64,000 bases of DNA from Chromohalobacter canadensis (GCF_029544075.1 NZ_JAJQJH010000017.1:1-64000); one strand, 5' to 3'; numbered from the stretch's first letter, positions 17,267 to 27,365 are shown. Made by a program: numbers and translations. Notes: generated by a model not told the origin, from the sequence alone.

Positions 17267-18781
17267 ATGACACGACCCAACGTATTGGTCCTGATGGCCG
17301 ACCAACTCAACGGCACGTTGTTCGAGAACGGTCCCGCCGATTTCCTGCATGCACCTAACCTCAAGAAATTGGCCAAGCGCTCGGTCAACTTCAACAATGC
17401 TTATACGCCGAGCTATTTGTGTGCACCAGGGCGGGCCGCCTTCATGTCGAGCCAGTTACCGAGCCGCACCGGGGTTTATGACAACGCCGCAGAATTCCCC
17501 TCCAGCGTGCCGACCTGGGCGCATCATCTACGCCGTGCCGGTTACTCCACTTGCCTGTCGGGCAAGATGCACTTCGTCGGTCCCGATCAACTCCACGGTT
17601 TCGAGACGCGCTTAACCACCGACGTTTATCCGGCCGATTTCGGCTGGACGCCAAACTACGCCAAGCCGGGTGAACGTATCGACTGGTGGTACCACAACCT
17701 GGGCTCGGTGACCGGGGCCGGCGTCGCCGAGATCTCCAACCAGATGGAGTACGATGACGAGGTCGCTTTCCACGCCGAGCAGAAGCTTTACGATCTTTCG
17801 CGCGGTCACGACAAACGCCCCTGGGCGCTGTGTATCAGCTTCACCCACCCGCACGATCCTTATGTGGCACGTCGCCAGTATTGGGACCTGTATAACGACT
17901 GCGAGTATCTCGAGCCACAGCAAGGGCCCGTACCCTTCGATGCTCTGGACCCGCATTCCCAACGGATCTTCGAAGCCAATGACTACACCAAATTCGATAT
18001 AAAGCCCCAGGATGTGCGCAACGCCCGTCAGGGCTATTTCGCCAATATCTCCTATGTCGACGACAAGATCGGCGGCATCCTGGATGTGCTCGAACGCACA
18101 CGCATGCTCGATAACACGATTATCGTGGTTTGCGCCGACCACGGTGACATGCTTGGCGAGAAGGGTCTGTGGTTCAAGATGAGCCCCTATGAAGGCTCGT
18201 CGCGTGTGCCGCTGATGCTTTCCGCGCCGGGGATCGAGCCGCGCAATGTCGAGGACCCGGTATCGATCATTGATATCAATACCACCATCGCTGATCTCGT
18301 GGGGATCGACCTGTCCTCGATCGCACCCTATACCGATGGCCAGTCGCTGCTGCCCCTGACCCGAGGCGAGAAGCGAGATGCACCGGTGTACATGGAATAC
18401 ACCGCCGAGGCTAGCTATTCGCCGATCGTGACCATCCGCGAGGGCAAGTGGAAATTCAACTATTGCGAGATCGATCCGCCGCAGCTGTTCGACCTGGAAG
18501 CCGATCCGCTGGAGCAGCACAACCTGGCGGAGAATCCCGATTACGCCGATGTGCTGGCCGGATATCGAGCCAAGGTGCACGAGCGCTGGGACATGCAAGC
18601 CTTCGATGCCGATGTGCGTGCCTCCCAGGCTCAGCGCCTGATCGTCTACGAAGCGCTGCGCAATGGTCATTACTATCCGTGGGACTACCAGCCGCTGCAG
18701 GATGCTTCCGAGCGTTATATGCGTAACCACATGGACCTGAACGAGGTCGAGGAAGCCCAGCGCTTCCCCCGTGGCGAGTAA
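17267..18781 (+). CDS. betC: Choline sulfatase
   Basis: This 504-residue sulfatase hydrolyses choline-O-sulfate to choline and sulfate, feeding choline to glycine betaine synthesis. The sulfatase box LCAPGRAA places the Cys converted to formylglycine at residue 52. Metal-binding Asp residues are seen at ADQ (D12) and in CADHGDMLGEKG. The C-terminal block GHYYPWDYQPLQDASERYMRN is characteristic of choline sulfatases rather than aryl sulfatases. There is no signal peptide, so it is cytoplasmic. GGAGG precedes the ATG. betIBA are not adjacent here. A terminator follows. Confidence 0.9.
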   Translation: MTRPNVLVLMADQLNGTLFENGPADFLHAPNLKKLAKRSVNFNNAYTPSYLCAPGRAAFMSSQLPSRTGVYDNAAEFPSSVPTWAHHLRRAGYSTCLSGKMHFVGPDQLHGFETRLTTDVYPADFGWTPNYAKPGERIDWWYHNLGSVTGAGVAEISNQMEYDDEVAFHAEQKLYDLSRGHDKRPWALCISFTHPHDPYVARRQYWDLYNDCEYLEPQQGPVPFDALDPHSQRIFEANDYTKFDIKPQDVRNARQGYFANISYVDDKIGGILDVLERTRMLDNTIIVVCADHGDMLGEKGLWFKMSPYEGSSRVPLMLSAPGIEPRNVEDPVSIIDINTTIADLVGIDLSSIAPYTDGQSLLPLTRGEKRDAPVYMEYTAEASYSPIVTIREGKWKFNYCEIDPPQLFDLEADPLEQHNLAENPDYADVLAGYRAKVHERWDMQAFDADVRASQAQRLIVYEALRNGHYYPWDYQPLQDASERYMRNHMDLNEVEEAQRFPRGE

Positions 18782-18828
18782 GGCGATGACGAAGTGCATC
18801 GTCTGAACCCCCGTCGGCAATCAACACG

Positions 18829-18862
18829 AACGCTCGTGCCAACCTGGTACGGGCGTTTTTAC
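18829..18862 (+). terminator. Intrinsic terminator after betC
   Basis: aacgctcgtgcc (18829-18840) pairs, with two weak positions, with ggtacgggcgtt (18846-18857) and is followed by ttttactt. Confidence 0.75.
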
Positions 18863-19002
18863 TTTACGCGGGATGGCATCTCCCCGTGCCGATGGGGGTC
18901 GACAATGGCACGCAAGCGCGATTGATCGTTCGGCCCCTTTGGTGCGGGAAAAAGTTTGATATCGTCTCACCTCGAAGCAGCGATCACGATGAGGAGACAG
19001 GT

Positions 19003-20166
19003 ATGCGGAGCGAGGCGCTACCCGATGCGATGGCGGCGATGCTGCTGACCGGGCATGGGGATATCGACAAACTGGAGTATCGGCAGGACGTTGCCATCCC
19101 CCGGCCTGCCAAAGGCGAGGTGCTGGTGCAGGTGACCGCGACAGCGAAGAACAATACCGACCGCAAGGCGCGAGAGGGGCTTTATCCGACCAAGGACAAA
19201 GGGGATACGACCTCGTTCCAGATCGGTGGTTCTCCGACGCTGACCTTCCCCCGCATTCAGGGCGCCGATGTGGCCGGACATGTGGTTGCCGTCGGCGAGG
19301 ACGTGAGTGAAGAACGCATCGGCCAGCGCGGGCTGCTGGACTTCAATATCTACGCCGATGCGCGTCCCGACATCAATCTGACGCCCGACTATTACGGGCA
19401 CGGCGCCGATGGCGGCTATGCCGAATACATTGCCGTGCCGTCGGCGCAGTTCCACACGGTGGACAATCCGGAGCTGGCCGATGCCGAACTTGCGGCGATG
19501 GGCATGTGCTCTTATCAAACCGCGCTGCATATGTTGAATGCGGCCAGCGTCACAGCCGGGGAAAACGTCCTGGTGACAGGCGCCAGTGGCGGAGTGGGCA
19601 CGGCCCTGATTCGGCTCTGTCGGATCATGGGGGCGACGCCTTACGCCCTGAGCCAACCCGATAAGGCCCAGGCGCTTCTAGACCTCGGTGCGGAAGCCGT
19701 GCTGGACCGCACGGACATGGAGGATTTCACCGAGAAGGTGAAAGCCCTGACGCAGGGCGCGCCCATCGATGCAGTCATGGATTTGGTCGGTGGCGAGATG
19801 ACCGATCGTTTCGTCGACACCATGATCTTCGACATGACGCGCCGCGCCACCTATCCACGCCTGAGCATCGCCGGCGCTAGCGGCGGCAATCTCAGCGAGA
19901 TCATGTGGACGCGTATCTATCTCTATCAGGTGCAGATATTCGGTGTCTCCCATGGCACGCGCGATGAGGCCGAGCAACTGGTGGCCTGGATTCGCTCGGG
20001 GCAACTGAAGCCGGTCTTGCACGCGGCGTTCAAGCTTTCCGAGCTGCATGACGCTGAACGTTATTTCGTCAATCGCAACAGCAATTACTTGGGCAAGATC
20101 GTGATCGTCCCGGACTCGCAGTGGCAAGAACATGGCGCACCCTACGCATTGAAGGAAGGCAAATGA
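19003..20166 (+). CDS. Zinc-type MDR alcohol dehydrogenase/quinone oxidoreductase family protein
   Basis: This 387-residue medium-chain dehydrogenase/reductase has a GroES-like N-terminal domain (about 13-180) and a Rossmann domain with VLVTGASGGVGTALIRLCR (about 194-212) for NAD(P)H binding. The Cys/His ligands of the catalytic zinc are not evident (KNNTDRKAREG stands where zinc enzymes have a Cys-rich segment). It is therefore probably a zinc-free quinone-oxidoreductase-type enzyme. Start: ATG 19003 with GAGGAGA upstream. Its stop overlaps the next gene's ATG (ATGA, 20163-20166), so it is coupled to the proline-racemase-family enzyme and presumably acts in the same pathway. Substrate unknown. 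Confidence 0.85.
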   Translation: MRSEALPDAMAAMLLTGHGDIDKLEYRQDVAIPRPAKGEVLVQVTATAKNNTDRKAREGLYPTKDKGDTTSFQIGGSPTLTFPRIQGADVAGHVVAVGEDVSEERIGQRGLLDFNIYADARPDINLTPDYYGHGADGGYAEYIAVPSAQFHTVDNPELADAELAAMGMCSYQTALHMLNAASVTAGENVLVTGASGGVGTALIRLCRIMGATPYALSQPDKAQALLDLGAEAVLDRTDMEDFTEKVKALTQGAPIDAVMDLVGGEMTDRFVDTMIFDMTRRATYPRLSIAGASGGNLSEIMWTRIYLYQVQIFGVSHGTRDEAEQLVAWIRSGQLKPVLHAAFKLSELHDAERYFVNRNSNYLGKIVIVPDSQWQEHGAPYALKEGK

Positions 20167-21251
20167 GCGACAAGCTAACGCTGCAACTGATCGACTTGCA
20201 TGCTGGCGGTGATGTCAGCCGTATCGTGACCGGTGGCATCGACCCGCTGCCGGGGGACACGGTGCGTGAGAAGATGGAATATCTACGCGAGGATGCCGAT
20301 GGCCTGCGCCAGTTATTGCTCAGCGAGCCTTATGGCATTCCCGAGATGTCGGTGGACCTGCTCGTGCCCGCCAGTGATCCGGAAGCCGAGGTGGGCTACA
20401 TCATCATGGAGGTGATGGGCTATCCCATCTATTCCGGGTCTAACACCATCTGCACCGCCACGGCCGTGCTGGAAAGCGGTCTTGTGCCCAAGCGCGAGGG
20501 GTACCAGCGTTTTGTTCTGGAGTCCGCGGCCGGCCTGGTGCATATCGAGGCGCGCGTGGAGAACGGTGTGGTGGAAGGCATCACCTGCGAAGGGTTGCCC
20601 AGTTACATCGACACCTACCGGGCCAGCATCCATGTGCCCTCGATCGGGAATGTGACCTACAGCGTCGCCTATAGTGGTGGTTTCTATGCCCTGGTGGAAG
20701 CCGCTGAGCTGGGCTTCTCGCTCAATAGGGATGAGGAGACACGGCTGGCGGAGTGCGCCCATGCCATCGTCGAGGCGATCCAGGCCGAGCGCGGTTTTTC
20801 CCACTACACCCTGGGCGATGTGGGGCCGTTGCCGTTCTTGCATTTCATGGGCCCGGTCGAGCATGTCGCGGATGGCTTCTTCCGCTCACGCTCGACGACC
20901 TACGTGCATCCAGGCGTGATCTGCCGCAGCACGACCGGCACGGGAACCTCGGCGCGCTTGGCCCTCATGCATCATGAAGGCATTCTCCAGCCGGGAGACA
21001 AGCTGGAGACCGTGTCACTGCGCGGCACGGGCTTCATCGGCGAGTTCACCGGCTCACGGCAGGAGGGGGCGCACCAGGTGGCCGAGAACACCATCACTGG
21101 CAAAGCCCATGTCCTGGCCCGCTCGGACATCGTCATCAACTGCAACGACCCGCTAGTGGAATGCGGCAGCCTGCACCATATCGTCACCAGCGGTCATCGC
21201 AAGGCCGAGGCGGCATTGACCGTTGAGGAAGAGGCGTCTTTGTCAGACTAG
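20163..21251 (+). CDS. Proline racemase-family enzyme lacking both catalytic cysteines
   Basis: This 362-residue protein has the proline racemase fold and signature blocks. The first catalytic position, normally Cys in M-C-G-H, reads Y-S-G-S (S91). The second, normally Cys in S-P-C-G-T-G-T-S, reads STTGTGTSARLA (T258). Known family branches are Cys/Cys racemases and epimerases and Ser- or Thr-with-Cys trans-3-hydroxyproline dehydratases. A Ser/Thr pair does not fit cysteine-based two-base chemistry, so the reaction is uncertain. AAGGAAGG precedes the ATG, which overlaps the stop of the MDR gene. It could be a dehydratase or isomerase on a proline-like or other hydroxy acid substrate; I assign only the family. 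Confidence 0.85.
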   Translation: MSDKLTLQLIDLHAGGDVSRIVTGGIDPLPGDTVREKMEYLREDADGLRQLLLSEPYGIPEMSVDLLVPASDPEAEVGYIIMEVMGYPIYSGSNTICTATAVLESGLVPKREGYQRFVLESAAGLVHIEARVENGVVEGITCEGLPSYIDTYRASIHVPSIGNVTYSVAYSGGFYALVEAAELGFSLNRDEETRLAECAHAIVEAIQAERGFSHYTLGDVGPLPFLHFMGPVEHVADGFFRSRSTTYVHPGVICRSTTGTGTSARLALMHHEGILQPGDKLETVSLRGTGFIGEFTGSRQEGAHQVAENTITGKAHVLARSDIVINCNDPLVECGSLHHIVTSGHRKAEAALTVEEEASLSD

Positions 21252-21270
21252 GAGTGCCTTGATCACGATG

Positions 21271-21297
21271 CGACGCGTGGAGAATCGCCACGCGTCG
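21271..21297. terminator. Hairpin between convergent genes
   Basis: A perfect 10-bp stem cgacgcgtgg (21271-21280) and ccacgcgtcg (21288-21297) lies between the racemase-family gene and the convergent lnt. No T run is present on either strand. Confidence 0.55.
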
Positions 21298-21328
21298 TGT
21301 CGGAATCGCACGTTGACCGAGGCGCTCG

Positions 21329-22795
21329 CTATTTACGGCGCCAGCGCAGCCCGGGGACGAGCAGCAGCAGGGCGAGTCCCCATGTGGGCCAACTGCCGGT
21401 GCGAGTGAACAGGGTCATCCCCTGCATGGGCTGAACCTCGCCGCTGATGCTAGCGGTCTCGAAGCGCGGGGCACGTTCGGTGATATGCCCCTGGGCATCG
21501 ATGATGGCGGTGACACCGTTACTAGTGGCGCGGAGTACGTAGCGGCCGTTTTCGAGGGCGCGCAATTGGGCCATTTGCAAGTGCTGAATCGGGCCGATGG
21601 AGTCCCCGAACCACGTGTCGTTGGACACGGTGAGCAGCACGTCGGCGCCGCGCGCACGTTGGGCGACCAGGTCTGGATAGATTATTTCGTAGCAGATCGC
21701 GACGCCCAAGCGCATACCCGCGGCCTGGATCGGCGCCTGATGGGGGCCCCCGGCAGTGAAGCTCGACATCGGCAGGTTGAAGAAGGCGATGATACCGCGC
21801 AGCAATCCTTCCAACGGTAAATACTCACCGAACGGCACTAGGTGCTCCTTGCGATAGCTGCCTTGGCTGTTGCCCATCCCGATGACCGCGTTGTAGTAAT
21901 CGCCTTGATCGTCGCGCTGAACGATACCGGTCAGCAGGGCGGTATCAGTGGGCAGCGTCGTCTGTACACGTTCCAGAACGGGACGTGCCTGGGCCGCGAA
22001 CATCGGCAGGGCGGTCTCCGGCCACACGATTAGGTCGATATCCTCAGGCTGGTCGCGGGTCAGCTCGGCGTAGGTGTTGGCGGCCTTGCGTTGCCCCTCT
22101 GGGCTCCACTTCGAGAGCTGGGGAAGATTGCCTTGTAGCAGGGCGACTTGCTTGGGGTCGCCTTGCGGGGAGGTCCACTGGGTGGGCAGTACCAACGGTA
22201 GGCACCACATCGCAATGAGTGGCACTAGTGCCCATAGGCGGCGCTTCAAGATCGCCACCAGCAAGGTGCCACTGAGGGCGACGATCAACGACAACAGGTA
22301 GACGCCCCCGATGGGGGCCCAGGGCGCCAACGGCGACTCGACATGGGCGCTGCCAAGCAGCAGCCAGGGAAACCCCGAGAACGCCCAGGTACGCAATGCC
22401 TCGCCGAGGACCCAGACACCCGCGAAGGTGATCGCGGGCCATCGCGCGCTCGTGAAACGCCGGTAAACACCGAAAACCACGCCGTAAAACAGCGCCAGGG
22501 TGACCACGAATAGCGCGGTGAGAAAGATCGCTAGCGGGACGCCGGTGTAGCCGTAGTCATGGATCGAGACATAGATCCACGACGTGCCGGCGCCGAATAG
22601 GCCGACGCCATAACTCCAGCCGCGCAGTGCCGCCTGGCCGGGTGTGAGGTCGTGGAGGCCGTAGAAGACCAGGGCGACGGCGAGGGGGCCGATCCACCAC
22701 CACTCGAAGGGAGCGAAGGTAAGCGTCGTGAGCGCGCCAGCGAGCAGCGCGACGAGGTATCCCATCCAGGGGCGATAGGTGCGGGAAGACAGCAT
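21329..22795 (-). CDS. lnt: Apolipoprotein N-acyltransferase
   Basis: This 488-residue inner-membrane enzyme adds the third acyl chain to lipoproteins. About six N-terminal membrane segments are followed by a periplasmic nitrilase-like domain. Its triad lies in VWPETALPMF (Glu), YRKEHLVPFGEYLP (Lys) and GVAICYEIIYPDL (Cys). It is the last gene of the miaB-ybeZ-ybeY-corC-lnt operon, a standard gammaproteobacterial order. Confidence 0.95.
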   Translation of the reverse strand: MLSSRTYRPWMGYLVALLAGALTTLTFAPFEWWWIGPLAVALVFYGLHDLTPGQAALRGWSYGVGLFGAGTSWIYVSIHDYGYTGVPLAIFLTALFVVTLALFYGVVFGVYRRFTSARWPAITFAGVWVLGEALRTWAFSGFPWLLLGSAHVESPLAPWAPIGGVYLLSLIVALSGTLLVAILKRRLWALVPLIAMWCLPLVLPTQWTSPQGDPKQVALLQGNLPQLSKWSPEGQRKAANTYAELTRDQPEDIDLIVWPETALPMFAAQARPVLERVQTTLPTDTALLTGIVQRDDQGDYYNAVIGMGNSQGSYRKEHLVPFGEYLPLEGLLRGIIAFFNLPMSSFTAGGPHQAPIQAAGMRLGVAICYEIIYPDLVAQRARGADVLLTVSNDTWFGDSIGPIQHLQMAQLRALENGRYVLRATSNGVTAIIDAQGHITERAPRFETASISGEVQPMQGMTLFTRTGSWPTWGLALLLLVPGLRWRRK

Positions 22796-22872
22796 GAGGC
22801 ACTCCTTGTCGAAGGTGCCTCTTATAACAGAGCGAGGCGCTGTGGGCCATGCTGCACATCAACCTGCCCGGT

Positions 22873-23766
22873 TTAATGCTTGTCGTCGTTCCCGGGTTCT
22901 TCGGCATCATCCTCAGGGCAGGGCGAGACCTGCAACAGACGGATACGACGATTATCGGCATTGAGCACGGTGAAGCGCCAGGTGCCCAGGTCGGCATGTT
23001 CGTTGCGTCGCGGCAGATGCCCGAAGCGCTGCATGACCAGGCCGCCGACGGTATCGAATTCTTCGTCGGGGAAGGCCGTATCGAAGCGTTCGTTGAAGTC
23101 TTCGATGGGCGTCAGGGCACGAATCGCATAGGTGCCGTCGCCCAAGTCGCGAATGTCGTCTTCTTCATCGATATCGTGTTCGTCCTCGATGTCGCCGACG
23201 ATCTGCTCAAGGATGTCTTCAATGGTCACGATGCCTGCAGTGCCGCCGTATTCATCGACCACCACCGCCATATGGTTATGGGTATCGCGAAATTCCTTGA
23301 GAAGGCTGTTGAGGCGTTTCGACTCGGGAATGAACATCGCCGGGCGCAGGATATCGCGTAGCTGGAAGCGTTGGCGCTCGGCGTCGCTGAGCTTGAGCAA
23401 CGGCAGGAGATCCTTGACCAGTACGATGCCCAGCACCTCGTCGAGGTTTTCGTCGATGATCGGGTAACGGGAGTGTGCGGTCTCGAGGATTATCGGCAGG
23501 CAGTCCTCGGGGCGCTGGTCGACATGCAGGGCGGTTACCTGGGAGCGCGGGATCATCACCTCGCGCGTTTGTTGATCGCTGATCTGGAACGCGCCTTCGA
23601 TGATGGTCAGCGCATCCTGGTCGAGGCGCAGACGTGTGCCGGCCTCACGGAGGAAGGTGAGCAACTCGTCTCGTGAACTCGGTTCATCGGAGTCATTGGA
23701 AAAAGCGTTCAGCAGTTTATCCAGCCAGGATTTGCCACCCTGGCTGCTCGATCGGTCTTCGCTCAT
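22873..23766 (-). CDS. corC: CBS-domain protein CorC (YbeX)
   Basis: This 297-residue protein has two CBS domains (about 70-190: MIPRSQVTALHVDQ, GIVLVKDLLPLL, NHMAVVVDEYGGTAGIVTIEDILEQIVGDI) and a C-terminal CorC/HlyC domain. It has no membrane domain, so it is the short soluble form. The family is linked to magnesium and cobalt efflux and to ribosome metabolism. The start is at ATG 23766; upstream in-frame codons read non-protein-like residues. It lies between ybeY and lnt, as in E. coli. Confidence 0.93.
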   Translation of the reverse strand: MSEDRSSSQGGKSWLDKLLNAFSNDSDEPSSRDELLTFLREAGTRLRLDQDALTIIEGAFQISDQQTREVMIPRSQVTALHVDQRPEDCLPIILETAHSRYPIIDENLDEVLGIVLVKDLLPLLKLSDAERQRFQLRDILRPAMFIPESKRLNSLLKEFRDTHNHMAVVVDEYGGTAGIVTIEDILEQIVGDIEDEHDIDEEDDIRDLGDGTYAIRALTPIEDFNERFDTAFPDEEFDTVGGLVMQRFGHLPRRNEHADLGTWRFTVLNADNRRIRLLQVSPCPEDDAEEPGNDDKH

Positions 23767-23874
23767 GCGATAGGTCTCTCGTTCCTCATGGACGACAACG
23801 CGGGGATGATAAAAGGGCGTGCACGGCCATGGGCCGAGCATCGCGGGGCGTCGAGATGAGTGCCAGGCGGGGGT

Positions 23875-24336
23875 TCACTCGGCATAGGGATCACCGATCA
23901 TGAAGCCTGCCAGTAGCTCGCGCTCCAACGCTTCCATCTCTTCGGCTTCACGCTCATCTATATGATCGTAGCCGAGTAAATGCAAGGTGCCGTGGATCAC
24001 CATATGGGTGTAGTGATGGGCCAGGGGCTTATCCTGTGCGGTGGCTTCGGTGACGACGACGTCATGGCAGATCGCCAAGTCACCAAGCAGTGGCAAGGAC
24101 ACGCCGGGAGGCGTTTCGAAAGGGAAGGAAAGCACGTTGGTGGGCTTGTCCTTGCCGCGATAGTCGCGATTGAGCGTCTGACTCTCCTCAGGGGAAACGA
24201 AACGCACAGTCATCTCCGTGCGCGCTTCATCGGCATGACGAGCGAGCACAGCGCCCACCCAGGCCTCGAGATCGGCCTGGGTGGGAAGCGCGGTTGCCGT
24301 GTCGAGGGCGACCTGGCGGTCGATGTCGGGGGTCAT
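23875..24336 (-). CDS. ybeY: Endoribonuclease YbeY
   Basis: This 153-residue metalloprotein acts in 16S rRNA 3' maturation and ribosome quality control. The zinc site is seen in HMVIHGTLHLLGYDHIDE, with the three His of the H-x3-H-x5-H type motif. Its ATG overlaps the ybeZ stop (24333-24336), so the two are translationally coupled. Confidence 0.95.
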   Translation of the reverse strand: MTPDIDRQVALDTATALPTQADLEAWVGAVLARHADEARTEMTVRFVSPEESQTLNRDYRGKDKPTNVLSFPFETPPGVSLPLLGDLAICHDVVVTEATAQDKPLAHHYTHMVIHGTLHLLGYDHIDEREAEEMEALERELLAGFMIGDPYAE

Positions 24337-25427
24337 GCGTCTGCCGGCTCGTCGTTATCGCGGCGCGCGTCGTCTTTCTCGCGCTTGGCCTGTGCACGCC
24401 GTTCGTTGCGAGTGCGTTCCTGTTCTTCCTCGGCGCTCTCGAAGGCATCGTAGGCCTCGATGATGCGCTGCACCAACGGGTGGCGGACCACGTCCTTGGC
24501 CACGAAGTGGGTGACGCCGATTCCCGGGGTGTCCTTGAGCACGTCAAGGACCTGAATCAGGCCCGACTGGTTGCCGCGCGGCAGGTCGACCTGGGTGATG
24601 TCGCCGGTAATCACTGCGGTGGAGCCAAACCCGATGCGCGTCAGGAACATCTTCATCTGCTCGCGCGTGGTGTTTTGGCTCTCATCGAGAATGATGAAGG
24701 CATTGTTGAGCGTACGACCGCGCATGTAGGCAAGGGGGGCGACCTCGATCACCTGGCGCTCGATCAGCTTGCCGACCTGCTCGAAGCCCAGCATCTCGTA
24801 GAGCGCGTCATAGAGTGGTCGCAGGTAGGGATCGATCTTCTGCGCCAGATCCCCCGGCAGGAAGCCCAGCCGCTCGCCGGCTTCTACCGCCGGACGGACC
24901 AGCAGGATGCGCCGTACCTCTTGCTGGTTGAGCGCCTCGACCGCCGCCGCGACCGCCAGGTAGGTCTTGCCGGTACCCGCCGGTCCGATCCCGAAGTTGA
25001 TGTCGTGATTGCGAATGCTGGTAACGTAGGTCTGCTGATTGTTGCCGCGCGGCTTGATCAGGGCGCGTGGCGTTCTCAGCAGGACGCCGCCTTCATCGAT
25101 GGTTTCCTCTTCCTCTTCCAGCGCTTCGAGGCCGGATTCCTGCAGGAACAGGTGTACGGTGTCGGGCGTCAGCTCGCTGGCTTCCGTCTCACGGTAGAGG
25201 TGTTCGACGACGTTAGCCGCAGCCTTGACGCTTGGCCCCGGCCCCGCGAGTTGAAAGGTGTTGCCGCGATTGCGCAGCGTCACACCCAAGCGCGACTCGA
25301 CGAGCTTGAGATGTTCGTCCTGCTGCCCGCATAGGCTTGCCAGGCGCATGGGGTCGTTGGGTTCGAGCGTCAGGGTGAGAATGCGATGTGCCTGCGAAGT
25401 GTTCTGGCTCAACTCGAGGTGATCCAT
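24333..25427 (-). CDS. ybeZ: PhoH-like ATPase YbeZ
   Basis: This 364-residue P-loop protein has Walker A in [12 protein letters not shown] (about 126-137) and Walker B in [14 protein letters not shown]. The N-terminal KH-like region and acidic/basic C-terminal tail (ending NDEPADA) are usual for PhoH-family YbeZ. It works with YbeY in RNA metabolism. It is the second gene of the operon. Confidence 0.94.
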   Translation of the reverse strand: MDHLELSQNTSQAHRILTLTLEPNDPMRLASLCGQQDEHLKLVESRLGVTLRNRGNTFQLAGPGPSVKAAANVVEHLYRETEASELTPDTVHLFLQESGLEALEEEEETIDEGGVLLRTPRALIKPRGNNQQTYVTSIRNHDINFGIGPAGTGKTYLAVAAAVEALNQQEVRRILLVRPAVEAGERLGFLPGDLAQKIDPYLRPLYDALYEMLGFEQVGKLIERQVIEVAPLAYMRGRTLNNAFIILDESQNTTREQMKMFLTRIGFGSTAVITGDITQVDLPRGNQSGLIQVLDVLKDTPGIGVTHFVAKDVVRHPLVQRIIEAYDAFESAEEEQERTRNERRAQAKREKDDARRDNDEPADA

Positions 25428-25515
25428 GGGTTGGAAATGTGAATTCAGCTTAGCGCCCCGGGCAACGCCGGGGCAATGATCTTGCGCAAGGTTTCACCGC
25501 GGGGTGAATGGCGTC

Positions 25516-26862
25516 TCAGTAGCGCGCGGGTGACGCCAGGTCGCCGCGCAGAGAGTTGGGCAGCGCCTCAGTGATCTCGACATCGACGAAATAGCCGATG
25601 AGCTCAGTCGGGTTGGGCGCGCGGAAGTTGACGACCCGGTTGTTCTCGGTACGACCGGAGAGCTGGCCGGGGTCCTTGGGCGAGAAGCCGGTGACCAGAA
25701 TGCGCTCGGTGTTGCCGACCATGCGCCGCGAGATCTGCATGGTCTGCTGGTTGAGGCGTTCCTGCAGGATCGCCAGGCGCTGTTTCTTGGTCGCTTCCGG
25801 CGTTTCGTCTTCCAGGTTCGCCGCCGGGGTGCCCGGGCGCGGGGAATAGACGAAGCTGAACGAGGCGTCGTAACCGATGCGCTGGATCAGATTCATGGTG
25901 TTCATGAAGTCTTCTTCGGTCTCACCGGGGAAGCCGATGATGAAATCCGAGGAGAAACTGATATCTGGACGCAGCGCGCGAATGCGCTCCAGCTTGTCGA
26001 CGTATTCCTCGACGGTATGGCCGCGCTTCATGGCCGCCAGGACACGATCCGAACCGGCCTGCACGGGCAGGTGCAGGTGGCTGACCAGCTCTGGAATCTC
26101 GCCGTAGGCCTCGATCAGGCTGTCGGAGAACTCCACCGGGTGCGAGGTGGTAAAGCGAATGCGGTCGATGCCTTCCACGGCGGCAACACAGCTGATCAGC
26201 TCGGCGAGGTCGATTTCATCGCCCAACTGGTTCTCGCCACGATAGGCGTTGACGTTCTGGCCCAGCAGGTTGATCTCGCGTACGCCTTGATCGGCGAGGT
26301 GGATGACTTCCTCCATCACCGGCTCGAAGGGCCGCGAAACCTCTTCACCACGCGTGTAAGGCACTACGCAGAAGGTGCAGTACTTCGAGCAGCCTTCCAT
26401 GATCGAGACGAACGCAGTGGCACCATCTGCCGTGGGCTTGGGCAGATGGTCGAACTTCTCGATCTCGGGAAAAGTGACATCGACCATGGAGATAGTCTCC
26501 GCCCCTTGGCGCGAGTCGAGCATGCTCGGCAGCCGGTGCATGGTTTGCGGCCCGAAGACCATGTCTACATGCGGTGCGCGCTTCTGGATGTTGCCGCCTT
26601 CCTGACTGGCCACGCAGCCCCCGACGCCGATTACGAGGTCGGGGTTGGCGGCCTTGAGTTTCTTCCAGCGCCCGAGCTGGTGGAAGACCTTCTCCTGAGC
26701 CTTCTCACGGATCGAGCAGGTGTTGAGCAGGATGACATCGGCCTCCCGCTCGTCGTCGGTCAGCTCGAGTGCATGCGATTCGCCGAGTAGATCCGCCATG
26801 CGCGCGGAGTCATACTCGTTCATCTGGCAGCCGTGGGTCTTGATGAAGAGTTTCTTCGCCAT
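25516..26862 (-). CDS. miaB: tRNA-2-methylthio-N6-dimethylallyladenosine synthase
   Basis: This 448-residue radical-SAM methylthiotransferase modifies i6A37 of tRNAs. The auxiliary cluster ligands are C12, C49 and C83 ([25 protein letters not shown]). The radical-SAM cluster is C158-x3-C162-x2-C165 (GCSKYCTFC). A C-terminal TRAM domain follows. Start: the ATG at 26862 ([13 protein letters not shown]), matching the family N-terminus; longer in-frame extensions are not protein-like. It is the first gene of the operon. Confidence 0.96.
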   Translation of the reverse strand: MAKKLFIKTHGCQMNEYDSARMADLLGESHALELTDDEREADVILLNTCSIREKAQEKVFHQLGRWKKLKAANPDLVIGVGGCVASQEGGNIQKRAPHVDMVFGPQTMHRLPSMLDSRQGAETISMVDVTFPEIEKFDHLPKPTADGATAFVSIMEGCSKYCTFCVVPYTRGEEVSRPFEPVMEEVIHLADQGVREINLLGQNVNAYRGENQLGDEIDLAELISCVAAVEGIDRIRFTTSHPVEFSDSLIEAYGEIPELVSHLHLPVQAGSDRVLAAMKRGHTVEEYVDKLERIRALRPDISFSSDFIIGFPGETEEDFMNTMNLIQRIGYDASFSFVYSPRPGTPAANLEDETPEATKKQRLAILQERLNQQTMQISRRMVGNTERILVTGFSPKDPGQLSGRTENNRVVNFRAPNPTELIGYFVDVEITEALPNSLRGDLASPARY

Positions 26863-27365
26863 ACCGATCCGGTCGGTGCGTCGAGCGCCCGACATATGTC
26901 CGTGATTGGGAGTAAGTAAAAGCGTGGCCTTGAAGCGTGGCCCAGCCGCTTGTCCAGGATAAGAAGGCATATTATACGGATTGACGGCAGCGTGGGCCAG
27001 CCTTGCGCCTGAGTCGAATCGCCCGCGATGACGCCGAGGCTATGATACGCTAGCGTTTCTCGCGTGAGATGCCTCGTGGAGGTACGCTGCGGACAGCCAA
27101 GACCGGTTCAGGATTGCGGAATTTTCGTGTCCGATGAGTCGGTTATCGCGCGACGATAAGCGGTTAAAAATTGCACGATTTGTCGCTATGACAGACATTG
27201 CGGTGGTCTCGCCGCCTTCAAGGTCCGGTTTTCCCAAGACTTATCCACAGAATGTGTGGATGGTCGCCCGCCGAGTCGCGACAGGATGTCCTCTCGGCTG
27301 GACGATACAACGCGTGGAGCAGTACGTACTCGTGAGCCGTTCGTCATTCATGAAGAAGCCACGTT
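26863..27365. other. Gap between divergent miaB and the SH3-domain gene
   Basis: No gene is supported in these 503 bases. On the - strand a perfect TATAAT (26976-26971) about 110 bases upstream of miaB is a likely -10 box, though no good -35 box stands before it. TATGAT at 27041-27046 is a weak + strand candidate. A DnaA-box sequence, TTATCCACA, lies at 27241-27249, with an inverted partial copy at 27255-27261. Confidence 0.45.

Noticed and set aside
27241-27261. Possible replication origin at the DnaA box
   Set aside because: Only one full box and one partial copy are present, with no AT-rich unwinding region and no dnaA, gyrB or parAB nearby.
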